NCBI GenBank assembly: GCA_029262995.1
Contig: JAJCYH010000013.1
Location: 1-64,000 of the forward strand
Direction: 5' to 3'
DNA from: Saprospiraceae bacterium
Lineage (GTDB): Bacteria; Bacteroidota; Bacteroidia; Chitinophagales; Saprospiraceae
Length of the DNA stretch: 64,000 nucleotides
Of the stretch, positions 21,801 through 29,766 are shown one piece after another. Position 1 is the first letter of the stretch, and each line of letters begins with the position of its first letter. The translations under genes and the position numbers were made by a program. Under the pieces are notes generated by a model that saw nothing but the letters and a program-made list of their open reading frames with translations, was not told the origin of the DNA and ran no database searches.

Positions 21801-23696
21801 ATAGATGCCCTTGGTATTGATTTAGAGTATTCTATTGATAATGGTTTAACCTGGCAGAGTCTTTCTAGTTTTGCAAACCTATCCAATGGTATATATCAAG
21901 TTTTAGTAAGATCATCCATTGCACTTAATTGCCTTGCTGCTGAGGAGGCTTTAATCACCCGTCTTGAATTTCCATTAATCCAAATGGTTGAAGTTATCAA
22001 TCCCAGCGATTGTAAACAAGATGATGGAATAATCATGGTTTATGCTGAAGGTCTAAATTTAGAGTATTCAATAAATGGTGGGACGAACTGGCAGTCTTCA
22101 AGTAATTTCACAAATTTAGCTGAAGGAAACTATAATATTGTTGTGAGAGAACAAGGAACAATATTATGTCAATCTGAGATTAATGCCATTCTGACTGATC
22201 CAGAAATTCCAGTAATTGAAGATATACAACTCATTAATCCTGGTACTTGTTTTTTAGAAAGTGGAGAAATCAATATTACAAGTACTTCCGTATATGAACT
22301 TGAATATTCTATAGATGGTGGAATTTCCTTTGTAAAGTCAGGAGAATTCAGTGGGCTTTCTTCTGGTGAATATCAAGTTATTATACGGCCAGTAGATTTT
22401 GTAGCTTGTCAAATTGATACGGTTGTTTCATTAGGATTGGACAAAGAAACTATTAGTATAATAGATTATACAATAACTCAACCTAGTGATTGCATAAGTG
22501 ATGATGGTTCTCTTGATATTAATGTTGATATTCCAAATTGTGAATACTCTATAGATGGAGGCTTTAACTGGCAAACTTCTGGATTTTTTGATCAGCTTAC
22601 TGAAAGTAGCTACACAATAGATATTAGAAGACTTCTCACTAATGATTGTTCGACACAGTTTGAATTTTCTATTACATATCCACCCTGTCCTTGTGGCAAT
22701 ATTGAAGTAGAAACAACTGTAAATCATATCTCCTGTGCATCCGAAAGCTCAGGGTCCATTGAATTATCGAATATCACAGGATTACTTCTGCCGAATTCTT
22801 ACTCCATTCAATGGAGCACTGGTGTAGAAGATCAAAACTCTATCCAAAATCTTAACAGCGGTTGGTATGACTTCACTATTCAGTACGATAAAAATTGTAG
22901 TTATGAAGAATCTGTATTTATCGAACCACATAACCCTATAGGCTTTGAGTTAACTTTTAATAATCTTACTTGTACTGATGAAGGAAGCATTGCTGTTATT
23001 AACTATTCAGGAGGCACTGGCGATCTTGAATTTTCAATAGACGGTGTTAGTTTTAACAGTAACCCATCATTTGAGAATTTAAGTCCTGACAATTATGATG
23101 TTTTTGTAATGGACCAAATGGGTTGTATGAAATCTAAAACAGTGTCGATTAGATCAGAATTAGAACTTGATTTATTTATAAGTCCTTTTGAATCCACGTT
23201 AATTAATGAAACTATCTTAATTGAACCCGAAGTCTATCCAGAATTGATAGACAGTTTTGAATGGTCTCCGAATAATGGAATTCAGAATCCAAATTCAATT
23301 AACGCTATTTTCTCTCCTGATGAAACGACTATTTATAGCCTATCGGTTTACTTAGGTCAATGCGTTGAAACGAGAGATATTGAAATAGAAGTAGTTGATA
23401 ATCGCGACATCTATTTAGGCAATATTTTTTCGCCGAATAGAGATGGTAATAATGATGATTTATTCATACAGACTGCTGAAGAGTTAGATGTCGAAATTCA
23501 AAGCTTTGATATTTTTGATCGTTGGGGCAATAATGTATTTAGTAGTATTAATTCAGAAATTAACAATCCTTCCATTGGTTGGGATGGTTACTTTAATAAT
23601 AGAAAAGCAGAAATTGGCGTTTATACTTATGTTATAAGTTATTTGCTTCGGGGAAACAAACAAGTAAAGCATGGTCAAGTTAGTTTAATAAGGTAA
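18900..23696 (+). CDS. Giant repeat-rich surface protein with gliding-motility-type (CHU) C-terminal domain
   Basis: 1598 residues with an N-terminal signal peptide (cleavage near LAQN). An N-terminal beta-rich domain of about 165 residues precedes Cys-containing modules. About residues 285-790 hold seven units of the pattern F.LP..C...F.LP..S..G..G.W. About 795-1265 hold six units of about 78 residues centred on (L)EYSIDGG.NWQ...F.NL, each with SDC near its start and a C near its end. A SprB-like region follows. The last 90 residues (IFSPNRDGNNDD...IFDRWGNNVF...GWDG...GVYTYVI) are the gliding-motility-associated C-terminal domain, a type B T9SS signal. It is likely a cell-surface filament or adhesin. 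It stands alone, with 278 bases of upstream non-coding DNA and a terminator. Confidence 0.92.
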   Translation: MPIHYTQHIVSLYVLIIVGILIIPFQSLAQNNCMDIPEIGGSTCIGCAPSGWDVWLLTPDIVNGSNWLACALNGVGTSPSGGNMIILDGSPSNVEGVSTEITGLIPGTTYNIGFYWTEAIAQCGLLSYGGGSLSVTVGTSNYTFSGADDWQLAEICYTTPTSTLEIFLTIETSSPGLIVIDSGICEEYETCCNLTLIAETEYELCPGVPMVFEADYWEETGNVTVEWISDPDSGLDLIDDRFSLNPNFLFPATTDFEGDQYIYTLAVTDDVCTRESEVIVTVLPSEIPDFDVRICDQFEDFQLPTTSDDGYTGVWQGNFDFENLGGSIEEYLFILDPNQNNCIEKATYFFEIEASPASTFILPVDYCQIDPKEFDLPLVSEEGFVGIWDFNLISPENLTPDFYTFNFYPDLEINCAEDYEYEFEISLPDSLTFQIPNSFCISQSDFLLPNVSLEGIQGRWNTDYIEISEVGTQEIVLFTPEDIADCYFEYEHQYTITENLESSFNVPDSICRGTEYYEFPNISIEGYAGLWTPPRIAFDTIQVESISSTWTPFPGQSDCLIETQLEIIIEAEDSLSFSLQESYCKSSGLVYLNGFNNPDNIPGNWSIDSIDTESLAAGSYQYEFYPLDEYCFVSYSYSFDILPLEYPSFNLPTELCASEDALILPTISDNGYSGNWTIPSIDPSSTSQGVITSTFIPTAGQELCLQNIDLSFLVDIKIDPVFDLPQSICSTNGPFTFPVNSLNNVGGSWTIPFVDFMIINDLQISNTFIPNDLECYNEITVNLELIRLDLIELNLNQASDCNSNDGEIILNFPDPNFEYSIDDQLSWNQNQLISNLEAGDYTILIRSTIEPSCSISFPITIIEPPIPLIEQIIITDINDCDVSNGIIEIISNENNLEFSIDDGDNWQVGNLFENLDADNYMVQIRNIASPNCIFYDTVTISAFPLTEILDIQILNVSDCTLSDGEINIDALGIDLEYSIDNGLTWQSLSSFANLSNGIYQVLVRSSIALNCLAAEEALITRLEFPLIQMVEVINPSDCKQDDGIIMVYAEGLNLEYSINGGTNWQSSSNFTNLAEGNYNIVVREQGTILCQSEINAILTDPEIPVIEDIQLINPGTCFLESGEINITSTSVYELEYSIDGGISFVKSGEFSGLSSGEYQVIIRPVDFVACQIDTVVSLGLDKETISIIDYTITQPSDCISDDGSLDINVDIPNCEYSIDGGFNWQTSGFFDQLTESSYTIDIRRLLTNDCSTQFEFSITYPPCPCGNIEVETTVNHISCASESSGSIELSNITGLLLPNSYSIQWSTGVEDQNSIQNLNSGWYDFTIQYDKNCSYEESVFIEPHNPIGFELTFNNLTCTDEGSIAVINYSGGTGDLEFSIDGVSFNSNPSFENLSPDNYDVFVMDQMGCMKSKTVSIRSELELDLFISPFESTLINETILIEPEVYPELIDSFEWSPNNGIQNPNSINAIFSPDETTIYSLSVYLGQCVETRDIEIEVVDNRDIYLGNIFSPNRDGNNDDLFIQTAEELDVEIQSFDIFDRWGNNVFSSINSEINNPSIGWDGYFNNRKAEIGVYTYVISYLLRGNKQVKHGQVSLIR
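19756..21276 (+). repeat. Seven-unit internal repeat array 1 of the giant surface protein
   Basis: Seven diverged copies of about 70 residues share F.(L/V/I)P..(I/F)C......F.LP..S..G..G.W. Copies begin near DFDVRICDQ, TFILPVDYC, TFQIPNSFC, SFNVPDSIC, SFSLQESYC, SFNLPTELC and VFDLPQSIC. The first Cys of each unit is conserved. Confidence 0.75.
21283..22690 (+). repeat. Six-unit internal repeat array 2 of the giant surface protein
   Basis: Six units of about 235 bp start near 21283, 21514, 21752, 21988, 22225 and 22462. Each contains EYSID or a close variant, with Trp-Gln nearby, a G.Y.(V/I).(I/V)R motif and two Cys positions about 60 residues apart. A partial seventh LEFSIDGVSF copy lies further on (about 23020). 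Confidence 0.8.
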
Positions 23697-23697
23697 A

Positions 23698-23728
23698 TAA
23701 AAGCCCCTCAAGGAGGCTTTTATATTTT
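23698..23728 (+). terminator. Terminator after the giant surface protein gene
   Basis: TAAAAGCC (23698-23705 with the intervening A-run) pairs with GGCTTTTA (23715-23722); CC/GG pairs extend the stem past a bulge, and TATATTTTTT follows. It lies between convergent genes and could also act weakly on the minus strand. Confidence 0.75.
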
Positions 23729-23750
23729 TTAAACTATTGGTTATAATTGA

Positions 23751-25517
23751 CTATCTAATACCGTGCATTAATCTCTTTAACAATGGATGAAGAAGAAGCG
23801 AAATAATTCCTAATCCAATTGGAACTATTGTGAATATCAGGAAGAATGTAGAAAGGCTGTATTCAGCAGTAATCTTCTCAATATCTCCACCTACATAATG
23901 TGCAAGCTTATTTCCGATAGCAATTGCTAAATAATAGACTCCAAACATAAATGCAATCATCCGCGTTGGTATCAACTTACTCAAATACGATAATCCCATA
24001 GGTGATAAACAAAGCTCTCCTAGCGTATGGAATAAGTAGGCAAGTACCAACCATGCCATACTTAATTTAGCGGATTCCGCACCTGAAGGTACACTCCATG
24101 CCCCCATAGCTAAGAACCCAAAACCCAAACCTAAAAGTGCTAGTCCTAAGAAATACTTTACAGATGCCGGTGGATTGTATTTACTATCCCACCACTTAGT
24201 AAATAATGGCGCAAAAATAATAATGTATAATGAGTTGAGAATGGCGAACCAAGTCACATCAACTTCTGTAGTCTCAGCACTGTATTCAAGTGTAACTTTA
24301 TAAATAATAATCCCCCAAACAATCACAAAACTAAATCCCAAAATAATATTTGAGGTGCTAATCCTTTTCCAAGTTTGACCAAACAATTTAATCAGTACAT
24401 AAGTGATTATTAAAAGAGGAATCACTGTAACTGAAAAGTTTATAATTCTAAAGACAGTGGCTGCCCCTCCTTCTAAAATTCTATCTGTAAAATCCCTTGT
24501 GTATATCGGTAAAGATCCAGCCGCTTGCTCAAATGCAGCCCAAAAGAAAACCGTGAAAATGCAAAATATACCAAAAGCGATCAGTCGATCCCTTTCTATA
24601 CGTTCATATCTTGGAAGTCTTACAAGCAACAAAACAATAAATGAAATAGCGGCAACCAAAGCATAAAACAAAGAATTCTCCATGCCCGCAACAGTAAGAT
24701 TAAAGGTATCAATACCACCAATTTTACTCAACGGATCATTTATTATAAAAATAAATGCGGATACTGTAAATACCGCTATAAGTACATAATCAATGATCTG
24801 AAAATGATTAAGTTTTGCTTGACGATTTACCCCTTGGTCATCAGAAATCATCATTCTGTCCTCAAGATCTTCTTTAGTAGGCTTTCTACCAATATCTCCA
24901 AAAAGTGGTTGTGCAAAATAAAATTGCAACATTCCTAAAAGCATGAATATCCCTGCTAAACCAAAACCATAAGACCATCCTACATTTTCACCAACCCATC
25001 CACAAAGTAAAATACCTAAAAAGGCTCCTGCATTGACGCCCATATAAAAGATATTATATGCTCCATCTTTCTTTTCATTATGGCCCTCATACATTTTTGA
25101 TATTATTGAGGTCATATTTGGTTTGAAAAAACCGTTCCCCAATATCAAAAACGCAATACCAATATAGAGAAAGGTCGGTGTCTCGACTGCCATAGATGCA
25201 TGTCCCAGTGTCATGAGTAAGGCCCCAACTACAACTGCCATTCGATAACCTATTTTTTTATCTGCAAGATATCCACCCAAAAGTGGCGTCAAATAAACTA
25301 ATAATGCATAGGTACCCAATAAAGAAAGTGCCGCCTCAGTAGACCAGCCCCAACCGGGATTATCACCGGCAATGGCTCCCGTCAGAAATATAACTAGTAT
25401 CGCTCTCATACCATAGTAAGAGAAACGTTCCCACATTTCAGTAAAAAACAGAACAAACAATCCCGCAGGATGACCTAACACTTTTGATTCAAAATAATCT
25501 TCTTTCACAGTACTCAT
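23751..25517 (-). CDS. POT-family proton-dependent di/tripeptide transporter (copy 2)
   Basis: 588 residues, a major-facilitator protein of the PTR2/POT family with about 14 hydrophobic segments. The TM1 signature ExxERFSYYGMR (EMWERFSYYGMR) couples proton binding to peptide uptake. The motif GAYNIFYMGVNAGAFLGILLCGW matches the PTR2 signature region, and a FWAAFEQAAGS motif lies in the second half. Expected function: uptake of short peptides across the inner membrane. It follows its paralogue after 27 bases and is about 75 residues longer, mostly through longer loops and additional helices in the middle. The two probably share one transcript. Confidence 0.93.
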   Translation of the reverse strand: MSTVKEDYFESKVLGHPAGLFVLFFTEMWERFSYYGMRAILVIFLTGAIAGDNPGWGWSTEAALSLLGTYALLVYLTPLLGGYLADKKIGYRMAVVVGALLMTLGHASMAVETPTFLYIGIAFLILGNGFFKPNMTSIISKMYEGHNEKKDGAYNIFYMGVNAGAFLGILLCGWVGENVGWSYGFGLAGIFMLLGMLQFYFAQPLFGDIGRKPTKEDLEDRMMISDDQGVNRQAKLNHFQIIDYVLIAVFTVSAFIFIINDPLSKIGGIDTFNLTVAGMENSLFYALVAAISFIVLLLVRLPRYERIERDRLIAFGIFCIFTVFFWAAFEQAAGSLPIYTRDFTDRILEGGAATVFRIINFSVTVIPLLIITYVLIKLFGQTWKRISTSNIILGFSFVIVWGIIIYKVTLEYSAETTEVDVTWFAILNSLYIIIFAPLFTKWWDSKYNPPASVKYFLGLALLGLGFGFLAMGAWSVPSGAESAKLSMAWLVLAYLFHTLGELCLSPMGLSYLSKLIPTRMIAFMFGVYYLAIAIGNKLAHYVGGDIEKITAEYSLSTFFLIFTIVPIGLGIISLLLHPLLKRLMHGIR

Positions 25518-25544
25518 TATATAATGTTTTCCTATCTAATATTT

Positions 25545-27086
25545 CTAATTTGCTATTTCAAATCCTTCTGCTTCATCATTGTCACTCAAGACAAGATCTT
25601 CAGCACCATGGGTAAGTCTTTTCAAAGGCTTTAACAGAGCCAAAACAAGACCACCAACCAACACAGTGAATATAACTATGCCAGTAAAAATAGTTATCTC
25701 TCCAGCATCTGCCGCCGATTCGCCAATTAATCCGGCTACTTTGTTACCAATACCTGTAGCTGCAAAGTATGCTCCCATCATAAACGAGGCATATTTAACC
25801 GGAGCTAGTTTAGTAATGAACGATAAGGCAACAGGCGAAGCACATAACTCGCCTATTGTATGGAAAAGATAAGCTAAAACCAACCAGTACATTGCAGAAG
25901 AACCTGTAGCTTCATATTCTTGGGCAGCAAATCTCATAAAAATAAATCCAGATCCCATTATAATAAGACCTATGGCCATTTTAAATAAACTAGAGCCTTC
26001 TTTCCCCTTATGTTTCCATTTATACCAAAAGCCTGCAACAGATGTACCTAAAATGATTATAAACAATGCATTCAAGGACTGAAATACAGAAGCAGGAATT
26101 TCAAAAGGGTAAGTTGTTATCACATATTCTTTTAATAAAAGAAATACTATAAGTGTAACCACAGTTAGAAGCGCCCAATATTTAGCAACAGAATTTTGTT
26201 TTTGCCAAGCCATTATAGCCTTATAACCTGTAAATAACATTGGAATAATAAATATCAAATTGATTGTTAACATAGACGCAAACCGATCAGTATTTGATTT
26301 AGTATATAGATTCATTAAACCGCCAGCTTGCTCAAATGCACCCCAAAAAATAATAATTAGCAAAAAAGAAAGAAACATAACCAACATTCTATCCTTTTCA
26401 ACTTTAGTTAAAGGAGTATTCATAAGTTCTTTATCGGGATTTTCATTCGACCCTAAAAAATTACCAACTTTTACTAAATATTTTTGTCCCCACTGATATG
26501 TTAGCATTCCTGCTAGCATTCCTATACCGGCTAGACCAAAGCCATAGTGCCAACCAATTGTTTCTCCAATGTAACCAACGATTAAACTAGATAAAAATGC
26601 TCCTACGTTGATACCAATATAAAAGATAGTAAAACCACTATCCCGACGGTCATCACCGGGAGCATATAGTCCACCTACCATAGTGGAAATATTAGGTTTT
26701 AATAATCCCACACCAATGATTATCAATCCCAATCCGGTATAAAATGCCCACTCTTGCTGGATCGCTAATATCGTATGTCCCACGACAAGTGTCCATCCTC
26801 CATAGAGAACAGCTTTCTTCTGCCCTACAAATTTATCAGCTATAATACCTCCAGGAATCGAAGCAACGTAAACCAACATCGTATACCATCCATATAAAGC
26901 CAATGCTTCAGGATCTGTCCATCCCATTCCAGGGTTGGAGTCTACCGTTCTTGCTGTGATATAAAGTACTAGGATAGCTCTCATACCGTAGTATGAAAAT
27001 CTCTCCCACATTTCTGTAAAAAAAAGAATGTACAGACCTATGGGATGCCCAAAAAGCTGTGGTTGGTTTTCAAAATTATTGTTCAT
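25545..27086 (-). CDS. POT-family proton-dependent di/tripeptide transporter (copy 1)
   Basis: 513 residues. Same family signatures as the downstream gene: EMWERFSYYGMR in TM1, a DSGFTIFYIGINVGAFLSSLIVGY PTR2-type region near residue 150, and FWGAFEQAGG in the second half. The length is typical for bacterial POT proteins. It is the promoter-proximal copy of the tandem pair. The upstream 372-bp gap contains a stem with a nine-U tail that could be an attenuator. Substrate differences between the copies cannot be read from sequence. Confidence 0.93.
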   Translation of the reverse strand: MNNNFENQPQLFGHPIGLYILFFTEMWERFSYYGMRAILVLYITARTVDSNPGMGWTDPEALALYGWYTMLVYVASIPGGIIADKFVGQKKAVLYGGWTLVVGHTILAIQQEWAFYTGLGLIIIGVGLLKPNISTMVGGLYAPGDDRRDSGFTIFYIGINVGAFLSSLIVGYIGETIGWHYGFGLAGIGMLAGMLTYQWGQKYLVKVGNFLGSNENPDKELMNTPLTKVEKDRMLVMFLSFLLIIIFWGAFEQAGGLMNLYTKSNTDRFASMLTINLIFIIPMLFTGYKAIMAWQKQNSVAKYWALLTVVTLIVFLLLKEYVITTYPFEIPASVFQSLNALFIIILGTSVAGFWYKWKHKGKEGSSLFKMAIGLIIMGSGFIFMRFAAQEYEATGSSAMYWLVLAYLFHTIGELCASPVALSFITKLAPVKYASFMMGAYFAATGIGNKVAGLIGESAADAGEITIFTGIVIFTVLVGGLVLALLKPLKRLTHGAEDLVLSDNDEAEGFEIAN

Positions 27087-27458
27087 TGTTTAAAGTTTCG
27101 ATTAGTGCGTCTAAAATAAATTAATTAATGGATAATGAAGTTTCTCACAAGACATAATTGCACACTTTTATGACTGTCTTAAGATCGTTTTGGAAAGATT
27201 AACAGAAGGGAATAAAAAAAAAGCATAGTCGAGGTAAAGAGTTAAAGTTGGTTTAATACATTCGAAAATCCTAGCCTTAGATAATACTTAATCTTTTTCC
27301 CAATACCTCTTTATGACTATGCTATACTGTCTATATAAGACTTAATCTACTCTAAAATAGAAATTCTGTTTTACATCTCAAGTGGTAAAAATCATATAAG
27401 GAATTTGTATAATCTATAGTTGATTGTATTTTGCAAAAATCAAAACAACAAATAAAAG
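27087..27458. other. Intergenic region between DUF4230 gene and POT transporter pair
   Basis: 372 bases without a gene. Contents: a minus-strand stem-loop element with poly-U tail (27214-27322), described separately, about 130 bases upstream of the POT start. I find no exact TAnnTTTG box on the minus strand for the POT genes, no tRNA and no open frame with plausible coding character. Confidence 0.7.
27214..27322 (-). ncRNA. Candidate structured RNA or leader element ending in nine U
   Basis: Read on the minus strand, GCATAGTC (27322-27315) pairs with GACTATGC (27230-27223). Just inside, TAAAGAG (27313-27307) pairs with CTCTTTA (27241-27235), with an A/CCTC internal loop between. The 15-bp closing stem encloses 65 bases and is followed at once by nine U (27222-27214). 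This is the architecture of a small RNA or 5' leader with an intrinsic terminator. It sits 153 bases after the DUF4230 stop-codon side and 127 bases before the POT start, in the same orientation as both. It could be a POT-operon attenuator, an independent sRNA, or the DUF4230 3' end. Confidence 0.4.
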
Positions 27459-28061
27459 CTAATTCATGAGTATTTCTTCATTAGATTCGATGCGTAATGT
27501 CCACCCACTGGACTTGAATATTTCTTCTAACAATGCCAAAATCTGAGTTTTTTGCTCTTCGGCTTGGTCGAACAAATCTGAGTTTGAAATCATCTTAATA
27601 GCGTGAGCTTTCGCCTTTTTATTGATCTGAGTTAAATCATCTCCAGTAAAGCTGTTAAATAGACCTTCATTTATATCGTAATAATCCAATTCATGATCTA
27701 CTGACAATATTTCTGCTTTAGGAAAAGACTTTAATTGAATTTGTTTTTTCTCATCATCAATTATAAATTCAACTTTTTCAAAATCATAACCTATAGAAAC
27801 CTTTGCTTTTACACGAACCAGTGCTTTTTTTCTTAAAATATTTATATCCCAGTAGTTATACTGCTTATAGTCATACAGCTCAGATATATTTGCCTCTAAG
27901 GCAACAAGTTTAAAAACTTTAGCTACCTTATCTAGTATTAACTCAGAATTTTCTTCCTCATAAGACTTAAAAAATTCCGTTCTTTTTCCCCAAAAGAAGC
28001 CTGCCGATAAAACGAGGACCAGAATGGTTAAGAGTATTAAGGCACTGGTAAGCTTTTTCAT
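27459..28061 (-). CDS. DUF4230-domain protein, membrane-anchored
   Basis: 200 residues. One N-terminal hydrophobic segment (about 4-25, LTSALILLTILVLVLSAGFFWG) acts as signal anchor. The rest matches DUF4230 as I recall it: VFKLVALEANISELYDYKQYNYWDI early, ALVRVKAKVSIGYDFEKVEF in the middle, and a C-terminal helix ending GWTLRIE. The family is widespread in Bacteroidota and Firmicutes and has no established function. It is divergent from ruvC across 139 bases that contain a TAGCTT-N7-AAGCTA dyad (28117-28135). Confidence 0.82.
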   Translation of the reverse strand: MKKLTSALILLTILVLVLSAGFFWGKRTEFFKSYEEENSELILDKVAKVFKLVALEANISELYDYKQYNYWDINILRKKALVRVKAKVSIGYDFEKVEFIIDDEKKQIQLKSFPKAEILSVDHELDYYDINEGLFNSFTGDDLTQINKKAKAHAIKMISNSDLFDQAEEQKTQILALLEEIFKSSGWTLRIESNEEILMN

Positions 28062-28116
28062 CTTTTACTATAGATTATAAATGAAAAATAATAAATCGGT
28101 AAGCCATTTTTGTTTA

Positions 28117-28135
28117 TAGCTTTAATAATAAGCTA
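28117..28135. repeat. Inverted repeat between the DUF4230 gene and ruvC
   Basis: TAGCTT (28117-28122) and AAGCTA (28130-28135) flank a seven-base AT spacer, near the middle of the divergent intergenic region. It could be an operator; the AT-rich setting makes chance occurrence quite possible. Confidence 0.3.
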
Positions 28136-28200
28136 AATTTCAATTCATTTTATTGCATAGAAACAATTGTCATTTGAATTTTAATGCGCTAGTATTATAA

Positions 28201-28785
28201 ATGATAACTTGCAAAAAAAAGCATTTGGCAAAAAATTCAAAAATAATAGGAATAGACCCAGGCACTAATGTGCTGGGATATGCTATCCTTGATATACAAA
28301 ACTCCAAGCCCATAGTTCAAGATATCGGCGTCTTAAAACTTAAATCTTTCAAAGATCACCAAACCAAGTTAAAAGAAATATTTCTCCAACTTCAGGAAAT
28401 CATTGAAACCTATTTACCAACACATATGGCTATTGAAGCCCCATTCTATGGCAAAAATGTACAATCAATGTTAAAACTTGGACGAGCACAAGGGGTGTCG
28501 ATGGCTGCAGCTATGACCATGGGATTGTCAATTGTAGAATATTCGCCTAAAAAGATTAAACAGTCGATTACAGGCAATGGAAATGCATCAAAAGAACAAG
28601 TAGCTGCACTATTGTCCAAAATGCTTGACTTTACAATTAATGAACATTATTATGATGCTACCGATGCCCTAGCGACGGCATTATGTCATTATCATCAAAT
28701 AAAATCTGGTAGACCCGTTTCTTCTTCAAGTTCAAATTCCTGGAAAAAATTTGTTCAGGACAATCCCAAGAGAGCCAATAAATAG
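28201..28785 (+). CDS. ruvC: Crossover junction endodeoxyribonuclease RuvC
   Basis: 194 residues; the family is usually 165-190. It resolves Holliday junctions as a dimer working with RuvAB. The four catalytic acids are all present: D19 in IGIDPGTNVLGYA, E79 in AIEAPFYGKN, and D152 and D155 in YYDATDALATALCH. An extra 13 residues precede the first strand, and the C-terminus carries a Ser-rich tail (SSSSSNSWKKF). The ATG at 28201 is used; no internal ATG lies before the catalytic D19. It ends four bases before the convergent HIT gene. Confidence 0.96.
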   Translation: MITCKKKHLAKNSKIIGIDPGTNVLGYAILDIQNSKPIVQDIGVLKLKSFKDHQTKLKEIFLQLQEIIETYLPTHMAIEAPFYGKNVQSMLKLGRAQGVSMAAAMTMGLSIVEYSPKKIKQSITGNGNASKEQVAALLSKMLDFTINEHYYDATDALATALCHYHQIKSGRPVSSSSSNSWKKFVQDNPKRANK

Positions 28786-28789
28786 TAAT

Positions 28790-29185
28790 TTATTCGAATG
28801 CAGAAGAAATATTTGTTGCAATAGTCTTAAATTCTTCAGTACTCAATTCCAATGGTTTTCTGGAAAACTCCATATCTTTCATTTCATTGATTGGAATCAA
28901 GTGTATATGAGCATGTGGAACCTCTAAACCCATAACAGTTAGACCAATTCTTTTGCAAACAATTACCCTTTTCATTGCTTTGGCCACCCGTTGAGCAAAT
29001 TTTATTAAACCTGCTAATTCATCTTCTTCTAGATCAAAGATATAATCAATTTCATTTTTAGGAATCACAAGACAATGTCCCTTTTGCAAAGGACGGATGT
29101 CTAGAAATGCAAAATACTTATCACTTTCTGCCAGTTTGTAACAAGGTATATCACCCTTGACAATTTTGGAAAAAATAGAGGTCAT
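28790..29185 (-). CDS. HIT-family protein (nucleotide hydrolase/transferase)
   Basis: 131 residues, a normal length. The N-terminus SIFSKIVKGDIPCYKLAESDKYFAFLDI and the histidine triad VPHAHIHLIPI near the C-terminus identify an HINT-type member of the HIT superfamily. These hydrolyse AMP-linked substrates such as adenosine phosphoramidates through a nucleotidyl-histidine intermediate. The ATG overlaps the greA stop by one base (TAATG), so it is coupled to greA on the minus strand. Confidence 0.94.
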   Translation of the reverse strand: MTSIFSKIVKGDIPCYKLAESDKYFAFLDIRPLQKGHCLVIPKNEIDYIFDLEEDELAGLIKFAQRVAKAMKRVIVCKRIGLTVMGLEVPHAHIHLIPINEMKDMEFSRKPLELSTEEFKTIATNISSAFE

Positions 29186-29658
29186 TACAAGGAAATTTCT
29201 AAAATTTTAAATTGCATAATGCCACCTGGTGTATTTATTTCAGCGGTATCACCTACTTCTTTACCCAGTAAACCCTGACCAATTGGAGAATTAACAGAAA
29301 TTTTTCTTTCTTTCAAATTGGCTTCTGTTTCTGAAACAAGTTTATACGTTATCTCCTTTTTCATTTTTAAGTTCATAAGCCTAATATTTGAAAGGATTGT
29401 AACCTTAGAAGAATCCAATTCACTTTCATCAATTATCCTTGCTTTAGCCATTGCCTTTTCCAATTCATTTATCTTCGCTTCCAACATCCCTTGAGCATCC
29501 TTAGCTGCATCGTACTCAGCGTTCTCTGATAAGTCACCTTTCTCCCTAGCTTCGGCAATTGCTTTAGCAGCCTCAGCACGTCCAGTCGATTTTAAATCCT
29601 CAAGTTCTGCCCTGAGCTTATCATATCCTTCCTTGGTCATATAACTATAAAGTGACAT
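29185..29658 (-). CDS. greA: Transcription elongation factor GreA
   Basis: 157 residues from the ATG at 29658, matching E. coli GreA (158). The N-terminal coiled coil holds the tip motif GDLSENAEYDAAKDAQ, whose acidic residues stimulate RNA polymerase to cleave backtracked transcripts; the C-terminal FKBP-like domain includes SPIGQGLLGKEVGD. A longer in-frame start at 29709 is rejected because it would put coding sequence across the terminator hairpin at 29692-29727 of the upstream gene. It is followed by the HIT gene with a one-base overlap. Confidence 0.97.
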   Translation of the reverse strand: MSLYSYMTKEGYDKLRAELEDLKSTGRAEAAKAIAEAREKGDLSENAEYDAAKDAQGMLEAKINELEKAMAKARIIDESELDSSKVTILSNIRLMNLKMKKEITYKLVSETEANLKERKISVNSPIGQGLLGKEVGDTAEINTPGGIMQFKILEISL

Positions 29659-29691
29659 AATCCTATCTTTTCTTATGTGTTTAATAAAATT

Positions 29692-29727
29692 CAAAAAGAA
29701 CGCTCCCACAATTAGTGGAAACGTTCT
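29692..29727 (-). terminator. Terminator after the PorV-family gene
   Basis: On the minus strand a 13-bp stem (two G-U pairs) forms between 29727-29715 and 29709-29697, with a five-base loop and a TTTTT tail. It ends the receptor/exported-protein/PorV operon 40 bases after its last stop codon and separates it from greA. Confidence 0.88.
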
Positions 29728-29766
29728 CTTATCTCTACAAAGGTATATATTTCTTAAAAAACTTTC

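Noticed and set aside
24403-26496. Plus-strand open frames inside the two POT genes
   Set aside because: They are antisense shadows of well-conserved transporter sequence, with low-complexity products lacking any motif.
27254-27275. TTCGA-containing stretch near 27262 as a possible tRNA T-arm
   Set aside because: No matching acceptor, anticodon or D arm could be assembled around it on either strand.
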